From Phycisphaerae bacterium (lineage in GTDB: Bacteria > Planctomycetota > Phycisphaerae > UBA1845), in contig JAGVHG010000004.1 of the NCBI GenBank assembly GCA_020056715.1, positions 1-43,146 on the forward strand: DNA of 43,146 nt. Reading direction: 5' to 3'. The first letter of the stretch is position 1, and each line of letters opens with the position of its first letter. This document shows positions 7,225-15,903 of the stretch, one piece after another. Below the pieces are notes generated by a model, which searched no databases, had not been told where the DNA came from, and saw only the letters and a program-made list of their open reading frames with translations. The translations under genes were made by a program, and so were the position numbers.

Positions 7225-10200
7225 ATGAATCAATCTGAACAGTTTCATCAACGCATCGTTGAGCTTGGGCGGGAGATTTTCGAGCTGGCCCAAGCCGCGC
7301 GGCCGCGCGTGTGGCAGTCCGCGTGGTGGCTGGAGCAGAGCACACGGGCCATGGACCACGATGCACGCCTGCGCACCCGCGCGTTTCAGTTCGTCGACTG
7401 CCTACCCGCGCTGCAAAGCAACGAGACGATTACCCGTCATCTGGGCGAATACCTGGACGCGCCCGGCGTCGAAGTGCCGCGTGTGGTTCGCGCTGCATTA
7501 AGGCCCGGTCGGCTGCAACGGATGCGTGAGGAGTTGGTGGGCCGGGCGGCGCAAGTAGGCGCGACGCGGATGGCCGGGCGGTTTATCACCGGCTTCGACG
7601 TGCCAAGCGCCGTCAAGACGATTGAGCGCCTACGCCGCCAAGGAATGGCCTTTACGCTCGACGTGCTCGGTGAATCGACGACGAGCTACGCCCTGGCCGA
7701 CCGCTACGCCAAGGTCTATCACGATCTCCTCGATCACCTGCCGCCGCTCGCCGCTCGCTGGCCGACCGTCCCCATTATTGACGCGGATTCACGCGGTCCG
7801 ATGCCTCGGGTGAACCTCTCCATCAAGCTCACCGGTCTGGACCCGCACTTCGACGCCATCGACCCCGCTCGCGCCATCCGCCAAGTCGGCGAGCGTCTGC
7901 GACCGCTTTTGCGGCACGCGCGTCAGGCCGGGGCCTTCGTCAACATCGATATGGAGTCCAACAAGCACCACGACCTTACCCTCGAACTGTTCAAACAAAT
8001 GTTGATGGAGGATGAGTTCCGCGACTGGGCAGACGTCGGCATCGTGCTCCAAGCCTATTTGAAGGAATCCGACCGCACCCTTGACGACTTCCTGGAGTGG
8101 GTCCGACGACGTGGGACTCGCGTCGAAATCCGTCTGGTCAAAGGGGCTTATTGGGATGCGGAAACGGCAGCGGCTGTCCGTAGTTACAAGGAGCCGCCGG
8201 TCTGGACCGCCAAGTGGCAGTCCGACGCCTGTTACGAACGCATGACTCGCCGGATGCTCGAAAACACGGACTTGGTCCGTCCGGCCTTTGCCAGCCACAA
8301 CGTGCGCTCGCTGGCCGTGGCCTGCGCGACGGCGGAGGAGCTGGGTATCCCCGCGAATGAATATGAAATCCAAATGCTTTATGGCATGGGCGATCCGCTG
8401 AAGACGGCGATGGTGCAGTTGGGCCGCTGCGTTCGGGTGTATTCTCCCTACGGCGACCTGATGCCGGGCATGGGTTATCTGATCCGCCGATTGCTGGAAA
8501 ACACCTCCAACGAAGGCTTTCTCAAGCAGAGCTTCGGCGACCGGGGATCTCACGACCGCCTCCTCGCCGATCCCGCTGTTGCCAAACCGCCTAGCGCTGC
8601 GTTACCGTCGCGTCATTACCAGAACACCGACCGGGAGGAGCCGATGCCCCGATTCATCAATGCGTCCAATACGAACTTCGCAGTAGCCGAGAATCGCCAA
8701 AAAATGGCCGGGGCCATTCAATACGTCCGTGGTGACTTCGGTCGTAGTTACCCTTTGGTCATCAACGGTCAATCGGTGAACACCGAGGAGTGGTTCGAGT
8801 CGCATAATCCTTCGCGTCCCTCGGAGATTGTCGGGAAGGTCGCCTCGGCCACCACCGCGGACGTGGATCGTGCCGCGGCGGCGGCGCGGAGGGCCTTTGC
8901 TTCTTGGCGATCCACCGCCGCCCGCGAGCGGGCGGACATCCTGCGCAAGACCGCCGACCGGCTTGAAATGCGCCGCTTCGAACTGGCCGCGACGATGATC
9001 CTCGAAGTGGGCAAGCCCTGGCGCGAGGCCGACGCCGACGTCACCGAGGCCATCGACCATTGCCGCTACTACGCCGAACAGATCGAGCGGATCGAGTCGC
9101 GTCCCCGCCTTCGCAACATCCCCGGCGAGGACAACATGCTCACGTATTCGCCCAAGGGGGTGTGTGCGGTGATTTCGCCGTGGGCGTTTCCGCTGGCCAT
9201 TCTGACCGGCATGACCAGCGCGGCCCTGGCGGCTGGCGACACCGTGGTGATGAAACCGGCGCGCCAGGCGTCGGTGGTGGCGGCCAAGCTCGTCGAAGTC
9301 TTCCACGACGCCGGCCTGCCGCCCGGAGTGCTCAACTTCGTCCCCGGCTCCGGCGAAACGATCGGGCGACACCTCGTCGAACATGGCGAGGTGAACGTCG
9401 TGGCCTTCACGGGATCGCAGGAAGTGGGGGCGGGCGTCATCCGCGCCGGGGCCGTCGTGCGACCGGGGCAATCGTTCATCAAGAAAATGATCGTCGAGAT
9501 GGGGGGAAAGAACGCCATTATCGTCGATGACGACGCGGACCTGGACGGCGCGGTCCAGGCGGTCATTGAATCCGCATTCGCCTACGCCGGACAAAAGTGC
9601 AGCAGTTGCAGCCGGTTGATCGTGCTCGACGGCGTGTACGACGCGATGTGTACTCGGCTGCGCGAGGCGACCCAGAGCGTGGTGATCGGTCCGGCGTATG
9701 AACCGGCGACGCTTGTGGGACCGGTCATCGACGACGAGGCACGCTCGCGCATCCTGCGTTACGTCGAACTTGGCCGCCGCGAAGGGCGAGTGTTAATGGA
9801 GGTCAAGCTGCCGCCCGAATGCGCGGAGGGCTATTTCGTTGCTCCGGCTGTATTCAGGGACGTGTCGCCCGATGCCCGGATCGCGCAGGAGGAAGTCTTC
9901 GGACCGCTGCTCGCCGTGATCCGGGCGCGGGATTTCGAGCATGCCCTGGAAATCGCCAACGGCACGCGCTATGCGCTCACCGGCGGGCTGTTCTCGCGTA
10001 GCCCGGCCCACATCGACCGCGCCCGCCGCGAGTTCGCCGTCGGCAATCTGTATATCAACCGCAAAGTCACCGGGTCACAGGTCGACGCCCAGCCCTTCGG
10101 CGGTTTCAAGCTGAGCGGCACGGGCGTCAAGGCCGGGTCGCCTGATTATTTATTGCATTTCATGGACGCCCGCTGCATTACCGAGAATACCCTACGCAGC

Positions 10201-10251
10201 GGATTTGTCCCCAACGAGGTTCGCCTCGAAGATCACACGGAGGTAAGTTAA
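7225..10251 (+). CDS. putA: bifunctional proline dehydrogenase / L-glutamate gamma-semialdehyde dehydrogenase
   Basis: About 1008 residues converting proline to glutamate in two steps. The N-terminal half is the FAD-dependent proline dehydrogenase barrel: NIDMESNKHHDL near 240, RLVKGAYWDAE near 303, EYEIQMLYGMGD, and the proline-binding tail LMPGMGYLIRRLLENTSNEG near 410-430. The C-terminal half (from about 505) is an NAD-dependent aldehyde dehydrogenase with SPWAFPLAI, catalytic Glu in VEMGGKN near 757 and catalytic Cys in GQKCSSC near 792. There is no DNA-binding ribbon-helix-helix domain, so it should not autoregulate like enterobacterial PutA. The ATG at 7225 was chosen because the barrel begins soon after and GGGGA lies upstream; an ATG at 7189 overlaps the addA stop but sits in a repeat. 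Confidence 0.93.
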   Translation: MNQSEQFHQRIVELGREIFELAQAARPRVWQSAWWLEQSTRAMDHDARLRTRAFQFVDCLPALQSNETITRHLGEYLDAPGVEVPRVVRAALRPGRLQRMREELVGRAAQVGATRMAGRFITGFDVPSAVKTIERLRRQGMAFTLDVLGESTTSYALADRYAKVYHDLLDHLPPLAARWPTVPIIDADSRGPMPRVNLSIKLTGLDPHFDAIDPARAIRQVGERLRPLLRHARQAGAFVNIDMESNKHHDLTLELFKQMLMEDEFRDWADVGIVLQAYLKESDRTLDDFLEWVRRRGTRVEIRLVKGAYWDAETAAAVRSYKEPPVWTAKWQSDACYERMTRRMLENTDLVRPAFASHNVRSLAVACATAEELGIPANEYEIQMLYGMGDPLKTAMVQLGRCVRVYSPYGDLMPGMGYLIRRLLENTSNEGFLKQSFGDRGSHDRLLADPAVAKPPSAALPSRHYQNTDREEPMPRFINASNTNFAVAENRQKMAGAIQYVRGDFGRSYPLVINGQSVNTEEWFESHNPSRPSEIVGKVASATTADVDRAAAAARRAFASWRSTAARERADILRKTADRLEMRRFELAATMILEVGKPWREADADVTEAIDHCRYYAEQIERIESRPRLRNIPGEDNMLTYSPKGVCAVISPWAFPLAILTGMTSAALAAGDTVVMKPARQASVVAAKLVEVFHDAGLPPGVLNFVPGSGETIGRHLVEHGEVNVVAFTGSQEVGAGVIRAGAVVRPGQSFIKKMIVEMGGKNAIIVDDDADLDGAVQAVIESAFAYAGQKCSSCSRLIVLDGVYDAMCTRLREATQSVVIGPAYEPATLVGPVIDDEARSRILRYVELGRREGRVLMEVKLPPECAEGYFVAPAVFRDVSPDARIAQEEVFGPLLAVIRARDFEHALEIANGTRYALTGGLFSRSPAHIDRARREFAVGNLYINRKVTGSQVDAQPFGGFKLSGTGVKAGSPDYLLHFMDARCITENTLRSGFVPNEVRLEDHTEVS

Positions 10252-10299
10252 CCCAACCGGCGCCGCGGATACGGTCGTCACATACAAGGAGAAACAAGG

Positions 10300-10386
10300 A
10301 TGTTATTCGAGACATTTGCAAGCACGGCCCTGGTCAACACGGCGATCATCGCCTTGCTTCTAATCCTGCTCGCAAACTTCTTCTAG
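10300..10386 (+). CDS. 28-residue single-span membrane microprotein
   Basis: A strong ribosome-binding site (AAGGAG at 10286-10291, eight bases before the ATG) precedes a 28-codon frame ending in TAG. The peptide starts MLFETFASTALVNTA and finishes with the hydrophobic run IIALLLILLANFF, one transmembrane span. It lies 48 bases after the proline-catabolic gene on the same strand, probably in the same transcript, and ends just before the convergent ABC ATPase gene. No family is recognised. The ribosome-binding site and clean hydrophobic segment make it more than a chance frame. A role at the membrane near the proline enzyme is only inference. Confidence 0.6.
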   Translation: MLFETFASTALVNTAIIALLLILLANFF

Positions 10387-10404
10387 AGTATTCTCCATTT
10401 TGGT

Positions 10405-11553
10405 CTATTCGTGGAGTCGCCGACCATCAGGCGATGAGAATACATGCGCGTACGCCAAATCCAGCCCGATCGAAACACTTTGACCGGGTAAGACCGAAGC
10501 CGTCGCGGGAACGCGGGCGACGAGTGATTCCCCGCCCGCAGTGTGTACATGTACATTGATGCAATCACCGAGCGGTTCAATGTGTCGGACAATGCCCTCG
10601 CCTAGGTTCCCCATCTCTGGGCGGCCTGCCACTCTTGGGTGGCCCACCTCTTTAGAGGTGGGGGATTGAATCCATACATGTTGCGGTCGAATGCCCATGG
10701 CGACGGTTTGTCCACCGTGCAGCCGCAGACTCATCGACATGGACTGCGGCAGAGCGACGCGACCGATGCGCCCAATGAAGCATACGTCACCGCAATTGCA
10801 CTCCAGTCGGCCATCGGAAAAGTTCATCAGCGGCGTGCCCACAAACCCCGCGACAAAGCGGTTGGCCGGTCGGTTGTAGACTTCCAGAGGGGCGTCGCAT
10901 TGTTGAACGACGCCCTCCCGAAGAATCACCATACGGTCTCCCAAGGTCATGGCCTCTTCCTGGTCGTGCGTCACGTACACCACCGTCGTCCGCAGTTCGC
11001 GGTGCAATTCCTTCAGTTCCGTCCGCATCTGAATCCGCAGCCTGGCGTCGAGATTGGATAGCGGTTCGTCGAAGAGGAACACTTGCGGTTTACGCACGAT
11101 TGCTCGTCCGACGGCGACCCGCTGCCGTTCGCCGCCCGATAGCGCCGCGGGCTTACGATCCAGAAGATGGGTCAATCCGAGCTTCTCCGCCATTTCGCCG
11201 ACCTTCCGAATGATCTCCGCTTTCGGCACGCGGCGCATTTTCAATCCGAAGGCCATGTTCTTGAACACGGTCATGTGCGGATAGAGGGCGTAATTTTGGA
11301 AGACCATGGCCACGTCGCGGTCCCTGGGCGCGACGCGGTTGACGATACGCTCACCGATGCGGATGGTCCCTACCGTAAGCTCCTCAAGACCGGCGATGAG
11401 CCGTAGCGTGGTAGTTTTGCCGCAGCCTGACGGCCCCACCAGTACGATAAACTCGCCGTCCGCGACCGAAAGCGTGAGATCATCGACCGCGCGGACGTCC
11501 CCTTGCTTGGTGCGGAAGGTTCGCGTCACGTGTTCGAGCGAAATACCGGCCAC
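10405..11553 (-). CDS. MalK/UgpC-type ABC transporter ATP-binding protein
   Basis: About 382 residues from the GTG at 11553 (VAGISLEHV), with AAGGGA six bases upstream. The frame continues to a GTG at 11640, but the family normally starts here. Visible are Walker A GPSGCGKTT near 40-48, Q-loop FQNYALYPHMTV, signature LSGGERQRVAVGRAI, Walker B VFLFDEPLSNLDA and switch His THDQEEA. The C-terminal TOBE/MalK regulatory region follows (FVGTPLMNF, MGIRPQHV). It would energise uptake of a sugar or glycerol-3-phosphate-like solute. No permease or binding protein is nearby, so it may serve several importers. A palindromic repeat interrupts the TOBE region in frame (residues about 297-304, reading PTSKEVGHP). 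Confidence 0.9.
   Translation of the reverse strand: MAGISLEHVTRTFRTKQGDVRAVDDLTLSVADGEFIVLVGPSGCGKTTTLRLIAGLEELTVGTIRIGERIVNRVAPRDRDVAMVFQNYALYPHMTVFKNMAFGLKMRRVPKAEIIRKVGEMAEKLGLTHLLDRKPAALSGGERQRVAVGRAIVRKPQVFLFDEPLSNLDARLRIQMRTELKELHRELRTTVVYVTHDQEEAMTLGDRMVILREGVVQQCDAPLEVYNRPANRFVAGFVGTPLMNFSDGRLECNCGDVCFIGRIGRVALPQSMSMSLRLHGGQTVAMGIRPQHVWIQSPTSKEVGHPRVAGRPEMGNLGEGIVRHIEPLGDCINVHVHTAGGESLVARVPATASVLPGQSVSIGLDLAYAHVFSSPDGRRLHE
10643..10665 (-). repeat. palindromic repeat (family 3) in frame in the ABC ATPase gene
   Basis: CCCACCTCTTTAGAGGTGGG is a near-perfect hairpin followed by GGA. The same sequence occurs intergenically at 31505-31527. Here it lies within the TOBE region of the ATPase and is translated without breaking the frame. 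Confidence 0.8.
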
Positions 11554-11650
11554 GGAAGTCCCTTCGGGAAGGCGAGCATGAGCGTCGGACCCTGATGCTG
11601 TTGTATCCCAGCCGCTGCGACCCATCAACGGGCTCGACACAGTGAGCTAG

Positions 11651-11680
11651 TTGCGTCACGGTCCGCTGACGGTGTATAGT
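11651..11680 (+). promoter_or_regulatory. sigma-70-like promoter of the FAD oxidoreductase gene
   Basis: TTGCGT (11651-11656) and TATAGT (11675-11680) are separated by 18 bases, giving a transcription start near 11687, about 60 bases before the ATG at 11748. A small hairpin (TTCGCCGCGAAGCGGAA) lies in the leader at 11720-11736. Confidence 0.45.
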
Positions 11681-11747
11681 ACGCATGAATTGTACGCGCC
11701 ACTTCGGAGTTAGGGAGGGTTCGCCGCGAAGCGGAACGCAGTAAGTA

Positions 11748-12908
11748 ATGGCTGAGGATGTTTACGATGTCGTCGTCATCGGCGCCGGACCCGCTGGGGC
11801 GACGGCCGCGCTCCAACTCGGCCGCAAGGGCTATCAGGTCGCCTTGGTCGACCGGGCCGCTTTTCCTCGCCCCGTCACCTGCGCCGGCTGGCTTAGCATT
11901 AAAGTCGAACCTCTTCTCGCCGAGTTAGCGTTACCCGCCAAGAAGTTTCTGGGTTCTCCTTTCCGCGATGTGACTCTTTTCAACGCCGACCTGACTAAGA
12001 CCGCCAAACCACGGTTTGAATCATCCGCCGGGTACCTTGTCGATCGCGCCAGCTTCGACCACGCCCTGATCAAGGCAGCCGTGCAACACGGTGTGACGTT
12101 TTTCCAATCCAGCGCCGTGACCGATGTCCGCCTCAAAGAGCGCTCGGTCGAGGTGACGCTCGCCAATGCCAAGAGGATCACGAGCCGATTGCTACTACTG
12201 GCCTCGGGTCGAGGGTCGGAGCTGCTCGATCGCATCGGCTTCCCTCGGCAATCGGGGGGCAACCCGCTGTGGACGGCCCAGGCCGAGGCCATCGGAATCA
12301 ATTCCGTCGCCGCCGGACTCAAGGGTCCGGCGTCTGACGCGGCGAACACGGCGAAGGCCGAGCCTCAGGTCGGCGTGGTGCTGGGGCTGGACGGCGGCGG
12401 CAGCTTTGGGTTGTTATGCACGTCCAAGGATCGTGTTTCAGTCAACGTCAACTGGGCCGGCGCTCGCGAACGTGCCATCCCCTTGCTCGTCGGATTGTGC
12501 AAAGCCGCGTTTGGGAACCGGGCTGTTCCCGTTGATCTTTCCAAGCAGGCGGAATCCGCGGAACTGGTTCGCTGCCCCGCCTCGGCGGCCTTGGATATGG
12601 ACTCCCACGTAGCGAAGCATACGCTGCTCATCGGCGACGCCGGCGGGTTTATCTCCGCCGCCAGCAATGAGGGAATCTATCCGGCGATGTGGTCGGCGAA
12701 GATTGCCGCCCAAGTGATCGACGCTGCCTTGCAGAGCGACTTCTCCCAGGACGAGTTGATGACCTTCGACTCCCTGTGGCGAACGCAGATGGCCGATCAT
12801 CTCCGCTCGCCGCACACCGACATCCGCTTCCTCCTCCCCCTCATTTTTCATAACCAGCCGATGGCCGACCGCATGGGCGCCGCCTTCTTCTTCGGCGAAA
12901 ACCTGTAA
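11748..12908 (+). CDS. FAD-dependent oxidoreductase, geranylgeranyl-reductase-like
   Basis: The 386-residue protein opens with the FAD-binding Rossmann motif VVIGAGPAGATAAL, then LVDRAAFPRPVTCAGWLS, matching the geranylgeranyl reductase/flavin halogenase-like group. The second flavin motif LLIGDAGGFISAASNEGIYPAMWSAKIAA is near residue 290, where the group normally has GDAAG and a following GEGI. These enzymes reduce or hydroxylate isoprenoid or aromatic substrates in the cytoplasm or at the membrane. The substrate cannot be told from the sequence. It stands alone, divergent from the ABC ATPase gene. Nothing looks truncated. Confidence 0.82.
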   Translation: MAEDVYDVVVIGAGPAGATAALQLGRKGYQVALVDRAAFPRPVTCAGWLSIKVEPLLAELALPAKKFLGSPFRDVTLFNADLTKTAKPRFESSAGYLVDRASFDHALIKAAVQHGVTFFQSSAVTDVRLKERSVEVTLANAKRITSRLLLLASGRGSELLDRIGFPRQSGGNPLWTAQAEAIGINSVAAGLKGPASDAANTAKAEPQVGVVLGLDGGGSFGLLCTSKDRVSVNVNWAGARERAIPLLVGLCKAAFGNRAVPVDLSKQAESAELVRCPASAALDMDSHVAKHTLLIGDAGGFISAASNEGIYPAMWSAKIAAQVIDAALQSDFSQDELMTFDSLWRTQMADHLRSPHTDIRFLLPLIFHNQPMADRMGAAFFFGENL

Positions 12909-13108
12909 AGCGCCGGCGACGTCTGGCGATCAGAGCCGGGAGCGACAGCGACCGGATACACACCGAGGCACGAATGCACGTATGGACGAGCAGAAACGCA
13001 GAAACATCGAAAAAATAGACGAAGCGGCTAAGGACGGGGCTGGGGGACGGGGGCACCCCGGCGCGGCGGGAATCCCGGTGGACACGTTGAGGCCGGCTCT
13101 ACGCCGCA

Positions 13109-13510
13109 TCAGGAAAGCAGCACGGTGAATCCCGCTTGTCCAAAGTGTCGATCGGCGGTCAGGGCCTCGCTGAGGCCCATCTGTTCCATGACCACGAACG
13201 AGATGCAATCGGTCAAGGACCATGTTTTGTCTGCTCGCGCCTTATACAGTTCGTACCCCTGCTCGAAGAGATCGCGGCTCCCAGGCATCACGGTGAGTTC
13301 GGGATCGGTTTCGAGTTGCCGCATGAGGGCGATGAACGACGGGCGATCGCCCGTCTGCGACAACCAGTTCCCCACCTCGATCAGCACATAGTCCGTAGTC
13401 GTCACGCGACCACGGTGGTTTCGCATATACGCAAGGGCGTCGGGGTGATGTACGTCACGGGGGCTTACTAACGCGATGTAGAACGAAGTATCCGCGAAGA
13501 CGGGCTTCAT
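13109..13510 (-). CDS. PIN-domain toxin, VapC-like
   Basis: A 133-residue PIN-domain protein. The acidic residues that hold the metal ion are present: Asp in VFADTSFY near residue 7, Glu in VLIEVGNWL near 46, Asp in WSLTDCISF near 100 and Asp in ALTADRHF near 118. PIN toxins are ribonucleases that cut tRNA or other RNA and are held inactive by a bound antitoxin. The ATG overlaps the antitoxin stop by four bases (13507-13510), the usual arrangement. Length and motif spacing are intact, so the toxin is probably functional. Confidence 0.88.
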   Translation of the reverse strand: MKPVFADTSFYIALVSPRDVHHPDALAYMRNHRGRVTTTDYVLIEVGNWLSQTGDRPSFIALMRQLETDPELTVMPGSRDLFEQGYELYKARADKTWSLTDCISFVVMEQMGLSEALTADRHFGQAGFTVLLS

Positions 13511-13743
13511 CTCTTAGGATGCCCGTACAGATAATGGTCCACGTTGATCGAAGCATCGGGCGGCAGGCCTTTGGCGATGCCGATTACCGGCTTTAGCCTT
13601 TCGTACAACGTTGGACCGAGCTCGTGCTCCCCAACAGCGGGGGGCTGTGGGGTGATCGTCACCTCGACCGGCGCACCCTCGGGTAGTCGAACCTGTTCAT
13701 CAAGTTCGATGCGGCCGTCCCTTATATGTCCACGATAAACCAC
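13507..13743 (-). CDS. antitoxin of the PIN-domain toxin
   Basis: A 78-residue protein starting at a GTG (13743) with GGAG six bases upstream. The first 35 residues (YRGHIRDGRIELDEQVRLPEGAPVEVTI) form an AbrB/SpoVT-like swapped-hairpin DNA-binding half. The tail (PPDASINVDHYLYGHPKR) matches the short toxin-binding end typical of antitoxins paired with PIN toxins. It would repress its own operon and cap the toxin. It is the first gene of the pair. Confidence 0.85.
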   Translation of the reverse strand: MVYRGHIRDGRIELDEQVRLPEGAPVEVTITPQPPAVGEHELGPTLYERLKPVIGIAKGLPPDASINVDHYLYGHPKR

Positions 13744-14076
13744 GGCAATCTCCTCACAGATTCACGTTAACTTTACCACGGCGGAGGGGCGGAAACAAGG
13801 CGCGCAAACGTCAAAACGCAGAAACGTCAAAAAGTCGAAATAAAGGGGGCGGGGTTGGGGCAAGGGGGAAACGCAGAAACGTCGAAAAGCCGAAACAGTA
13901 GAGCCACGGAGCCACAAAGTTTCAAGGGATGAAGGGTTGAAAGGGCGAAAGAAACGTCGAAACGTCAAAAAGTCGAAATAAAGAGGCGTGGTTGGGGTGC
14001 GGGTCGGACGCCCACCATCACCCCTCACCCAGCCTCTCCCCTCAAGGGGAGAGGAGTTTCATAGGATCGGCGGCGC
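13744..14076. repeat. purine-rich imperfect repeats between antitoxin and ABC permease genes
   Basis: No gene is seen here. The stretch has several imperfect copies of AAACGTCAAAAAGTCGAAATAAAG and AAACGCAGAAACGTCGAAAA (13805-13845, 13868-13895, 13950-13982), broken by GAGCCACGGAGCCACAAAG (13901-13919). A family 1 palindrome copy ends it (14019-14056). A single related phrase occurs at 12980-13005. The repeats are not tandem and lack uniform spacing, so this is not a CRISPR array. Confidence 0.6.
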
Positions 14077-14889
14077 CTACACCGTCCGTAGATCGCGTCG
14101 AACGAATACAACGGCCCCGATGATCCAAAGAACTGTTCCAATCGCGAGCAGAACGATTATGTCCCCCAGCGGCGAGGCCTGTCCCTGTAGAATCCCATAG
14201 GGGCGATAGTAATTCATCAAACTCACGACAGATACGCTCTTCACGATGGTGTTGAAAGTCGACATCGAGCTTAGAAACAAGGAGGCCATCAGAATCGCAA
14301 AGGCCGTTCCCATGGCCCGACCCCGACGATCACACACCGAGGACAAGAACGCCGACATTCCCCCGGCGGCGAGCGACAAAGCGTAGAGATTGAGTGCGAC
14401 CAGCGTAAACTGCCCCAACGAGCCGGCCCGCTCCAACCCTGAAATCCAATTCCCGACCACATTCCCCCCGAAACCTGCCCCTACAATAAGCAGATTGCTG
14501 CAGACGAAGACCGCGGACTCCGAAGCGTAGACGCTTGTTCGCGTCACCGGCAGGGCCAGCAACACGTCCAGAGTTCCGCGATCCACCTCCCCTGCGGGAA
14601 CGCGCGTGCAAACTACGATGGCATGCGCCCAAACCAGGGCCAGCACGATCGGATGTATCCAACCGAGCATCGAAAGGACGGCCGGACCCACTGTTCCCAC
14701 TTCCGTGCCAAGCAGGGCCGCGAATATCTTTTGTATGAACTCCAGTGGCAGGAACTTGTCGGAGAACTCCTTGTGGAACGTCGCCAGCATAATCCCCACG
14801 AGAAGTTCGAATACAAATAGACCTGCGGCGAACGCCAGTGTGCTCACCCGTGTTTCGCGCACTGCTTTATAGATGAGTCCGAGGTTCAT
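14077..14889 (-). CDS. ABC-2-type transporter permease
   Basis: A 270-residue integral membrane protein with about six hydrophobic spans (for example LAFAAGLFVFELLVGIML, VLALVWAHAIVV, FVCSNLLIVGAGFGGNVVG and DIIVLLAIGTVLWIIGAVVFV). The cytoplasmic phrase AGEVDRGTLDVLLALPVTRTSVYASE is characteristic of ABC-2 permeases. It should form the membrane half of the exporter whose ATPase gene lies just upstream (14971-15846). The 81-base gap between them is mostly a family 1 repeat, which may have been inserted into an originally tighter operon. The substrate is unknown. Confidence 0.85.
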   Translation of the reverse strand: MNLGLIYKAVRETRVSTLAFAAGLFVFELLVGIMLATFHKEFSDKFLPLEFIQKIFAALLGTEVGTVGPAVLSMLGWIHPIVLALVWAHAIVVCTRVPAGEVDRGTLDVLLALPVTRTSVYASESAVFVCSNLLIVGAGFGGNVVGNWISGLERAGSLGQFTLVALNLYALSLAAGGMSAFLSSVCDRRGRAMGTAFAILMASLFLSSMSTFNTIVKSVSVVSLMNYYRPYGILQGQASPLGDIIVLLAIGTVLWIIGAVVFVRRDLRTV

Positions 14890-14914
14890 ATTGCCACACT
14901 ACCAGTGCATCCGA

Positions 14915-14969
14915 AACCCCCTCACCCTACCCTCTCCCCCTGCGGGGGGAGAGGGGTTGTAGGACGCAC
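14915..14969. repeat. family 1 palindromic repeat between the ABC genes
   Basis: Hairpin arms CCCTCACCCTACCCTCTCCC and GGGGGGAGAGGGG flank a TGC loop and are followed by the conserved tail TTGTAGGACGCAC. The copy ends one base before the ATPase stop codon. Confidence 0.85.
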
Positions 14970-14970
14970 G

Positions 14971-15846
14971 CTATACATAATAACCGCGAAAGATTTCCGC
15001 GAGATCCGGCGATTCAAGGGTGAAATCGTCGATCGGTTGCTCCGCAACCCAGCGTAAAAGATCGGTCATTGGACTACGCACCACACCATGCCAATGGAAC
15101 GCGCTGCGTTCGGTCCAATCGACGCCGTCAGGCGGTGCACGCAGGGCATCCTCGACGGATCGCCAACGAATCGTCACTTTCCGCCGGGCTTGCGATCTAA
15201 GGCGGTCCAGCGATTCATCCGCCACGAGCCTACCGTTGCGCAAAATCGCCACCCGGCTGCACAGGTTCTCGACTTCGTTCAATGTATGACTGGACAGAAG
15301 CACCGTTCCGCCCGTGGATACGACGGCGCGCAATCGTCCGTACAGTTTGTCCTGCATCAACGGATCGAGCGAGGCCGTCGGCTCGTCAAGGATCAGCAAA
15401 CGCGGCTGATGCGCAAAGGCGAGGACCAGACCGAGTTTCTGGCGCATTCCGCGGGACATAGCCCGAACGCGCACATTCGGATCGAGACCGAACTCTTCGG
15501 CAAGATCGCCCCCCGCCTTCGTCAGATCGCGACCGCGCACCCGCCCGAACAGCCGCATTGCTTTACGACATGTCAGCCAGGGGTACAGACGCAGGTCGCC
15601 GGGCAGGTAGCCCACTTCGGCCTTGATCCGGGCGCCGTCCCGACAACAATCCAAACCGAACACGCGCGCCGCCCCGCTGCTGGGCCGCAAGAATCCCATC
15701 AATACTCGGATCGTCGTTGTCTTCCCCGACCCGTTCGGGCCGAGGAACCCGAACATCGTCCCCTCGGGTACGCGCAAGCTCAGGGCTTCAACCCCGACCC
15801 GCCGTCCGTAGCACTTGGTCAGGCGCTCCACCATTACGACGTCCAT
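14971..15846 (-). CDS. ABC transporter ATP-binding protein (CcmA-like exporter ATPase)
   Basis: 291 residues. Walker A GPNGSGKTTTIRVLMGFLRP is near residue 34, with signature SRGMRQKLGLVLAFA, Walker B LLILDEPTASLDPLMQ and H-loop LLSSHTLNEVENL. After about residue 215 comes the variable C-terminal domain of drug and polysaccharide exporter ATPases. It is paired with the downstream ABC-2 permease gene. Two 14-base repeats (GATTGTTGAATGTC and GATTGTCGAATGTC, 15859-15886) lie directly before the start codon and may affect its promoter. Confidence 0.9.
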   Translation of the reverse strand: MDVVMVERLTKCYGRRVGVEALSLRVPEGTMFGFLGPNGSGKTTTIRVLMGFLRPSSGAARVFGLDCCRDGARIKAEVGYLPGDLRLYPWLTCRKAMRLFGRVRGRDLTKAGGDLAEEFGLDPNVRVRAMSRGMRQKLGLVLAFAHQPRLLILDEPTASLDPLMQDKLYGRLRAVVSTGGTVLLSSHTLNEVENLCSRVAILRNGRLVADESLDRLRSQARRKVTIRWRSVEDALRAPPDGVDWTERSAFHWHGVVRSPMTDLLRWVAEQPIDDFTLESPDLAEIFRGYYV

Positions 15847-15903
15847 GGCGCAATTGTCGATTGTTGAATGTCGATTGTCGAATGTCGGGAATGCGGGGCG
15901 TTG

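Noticed and set aside
13795-13990. Possible CRISPR array from repeated AAACGTC-rich phrases
   Set aside because: Copies are imperfect, irregularly spaced, with no uniform spacers and no cas genes.
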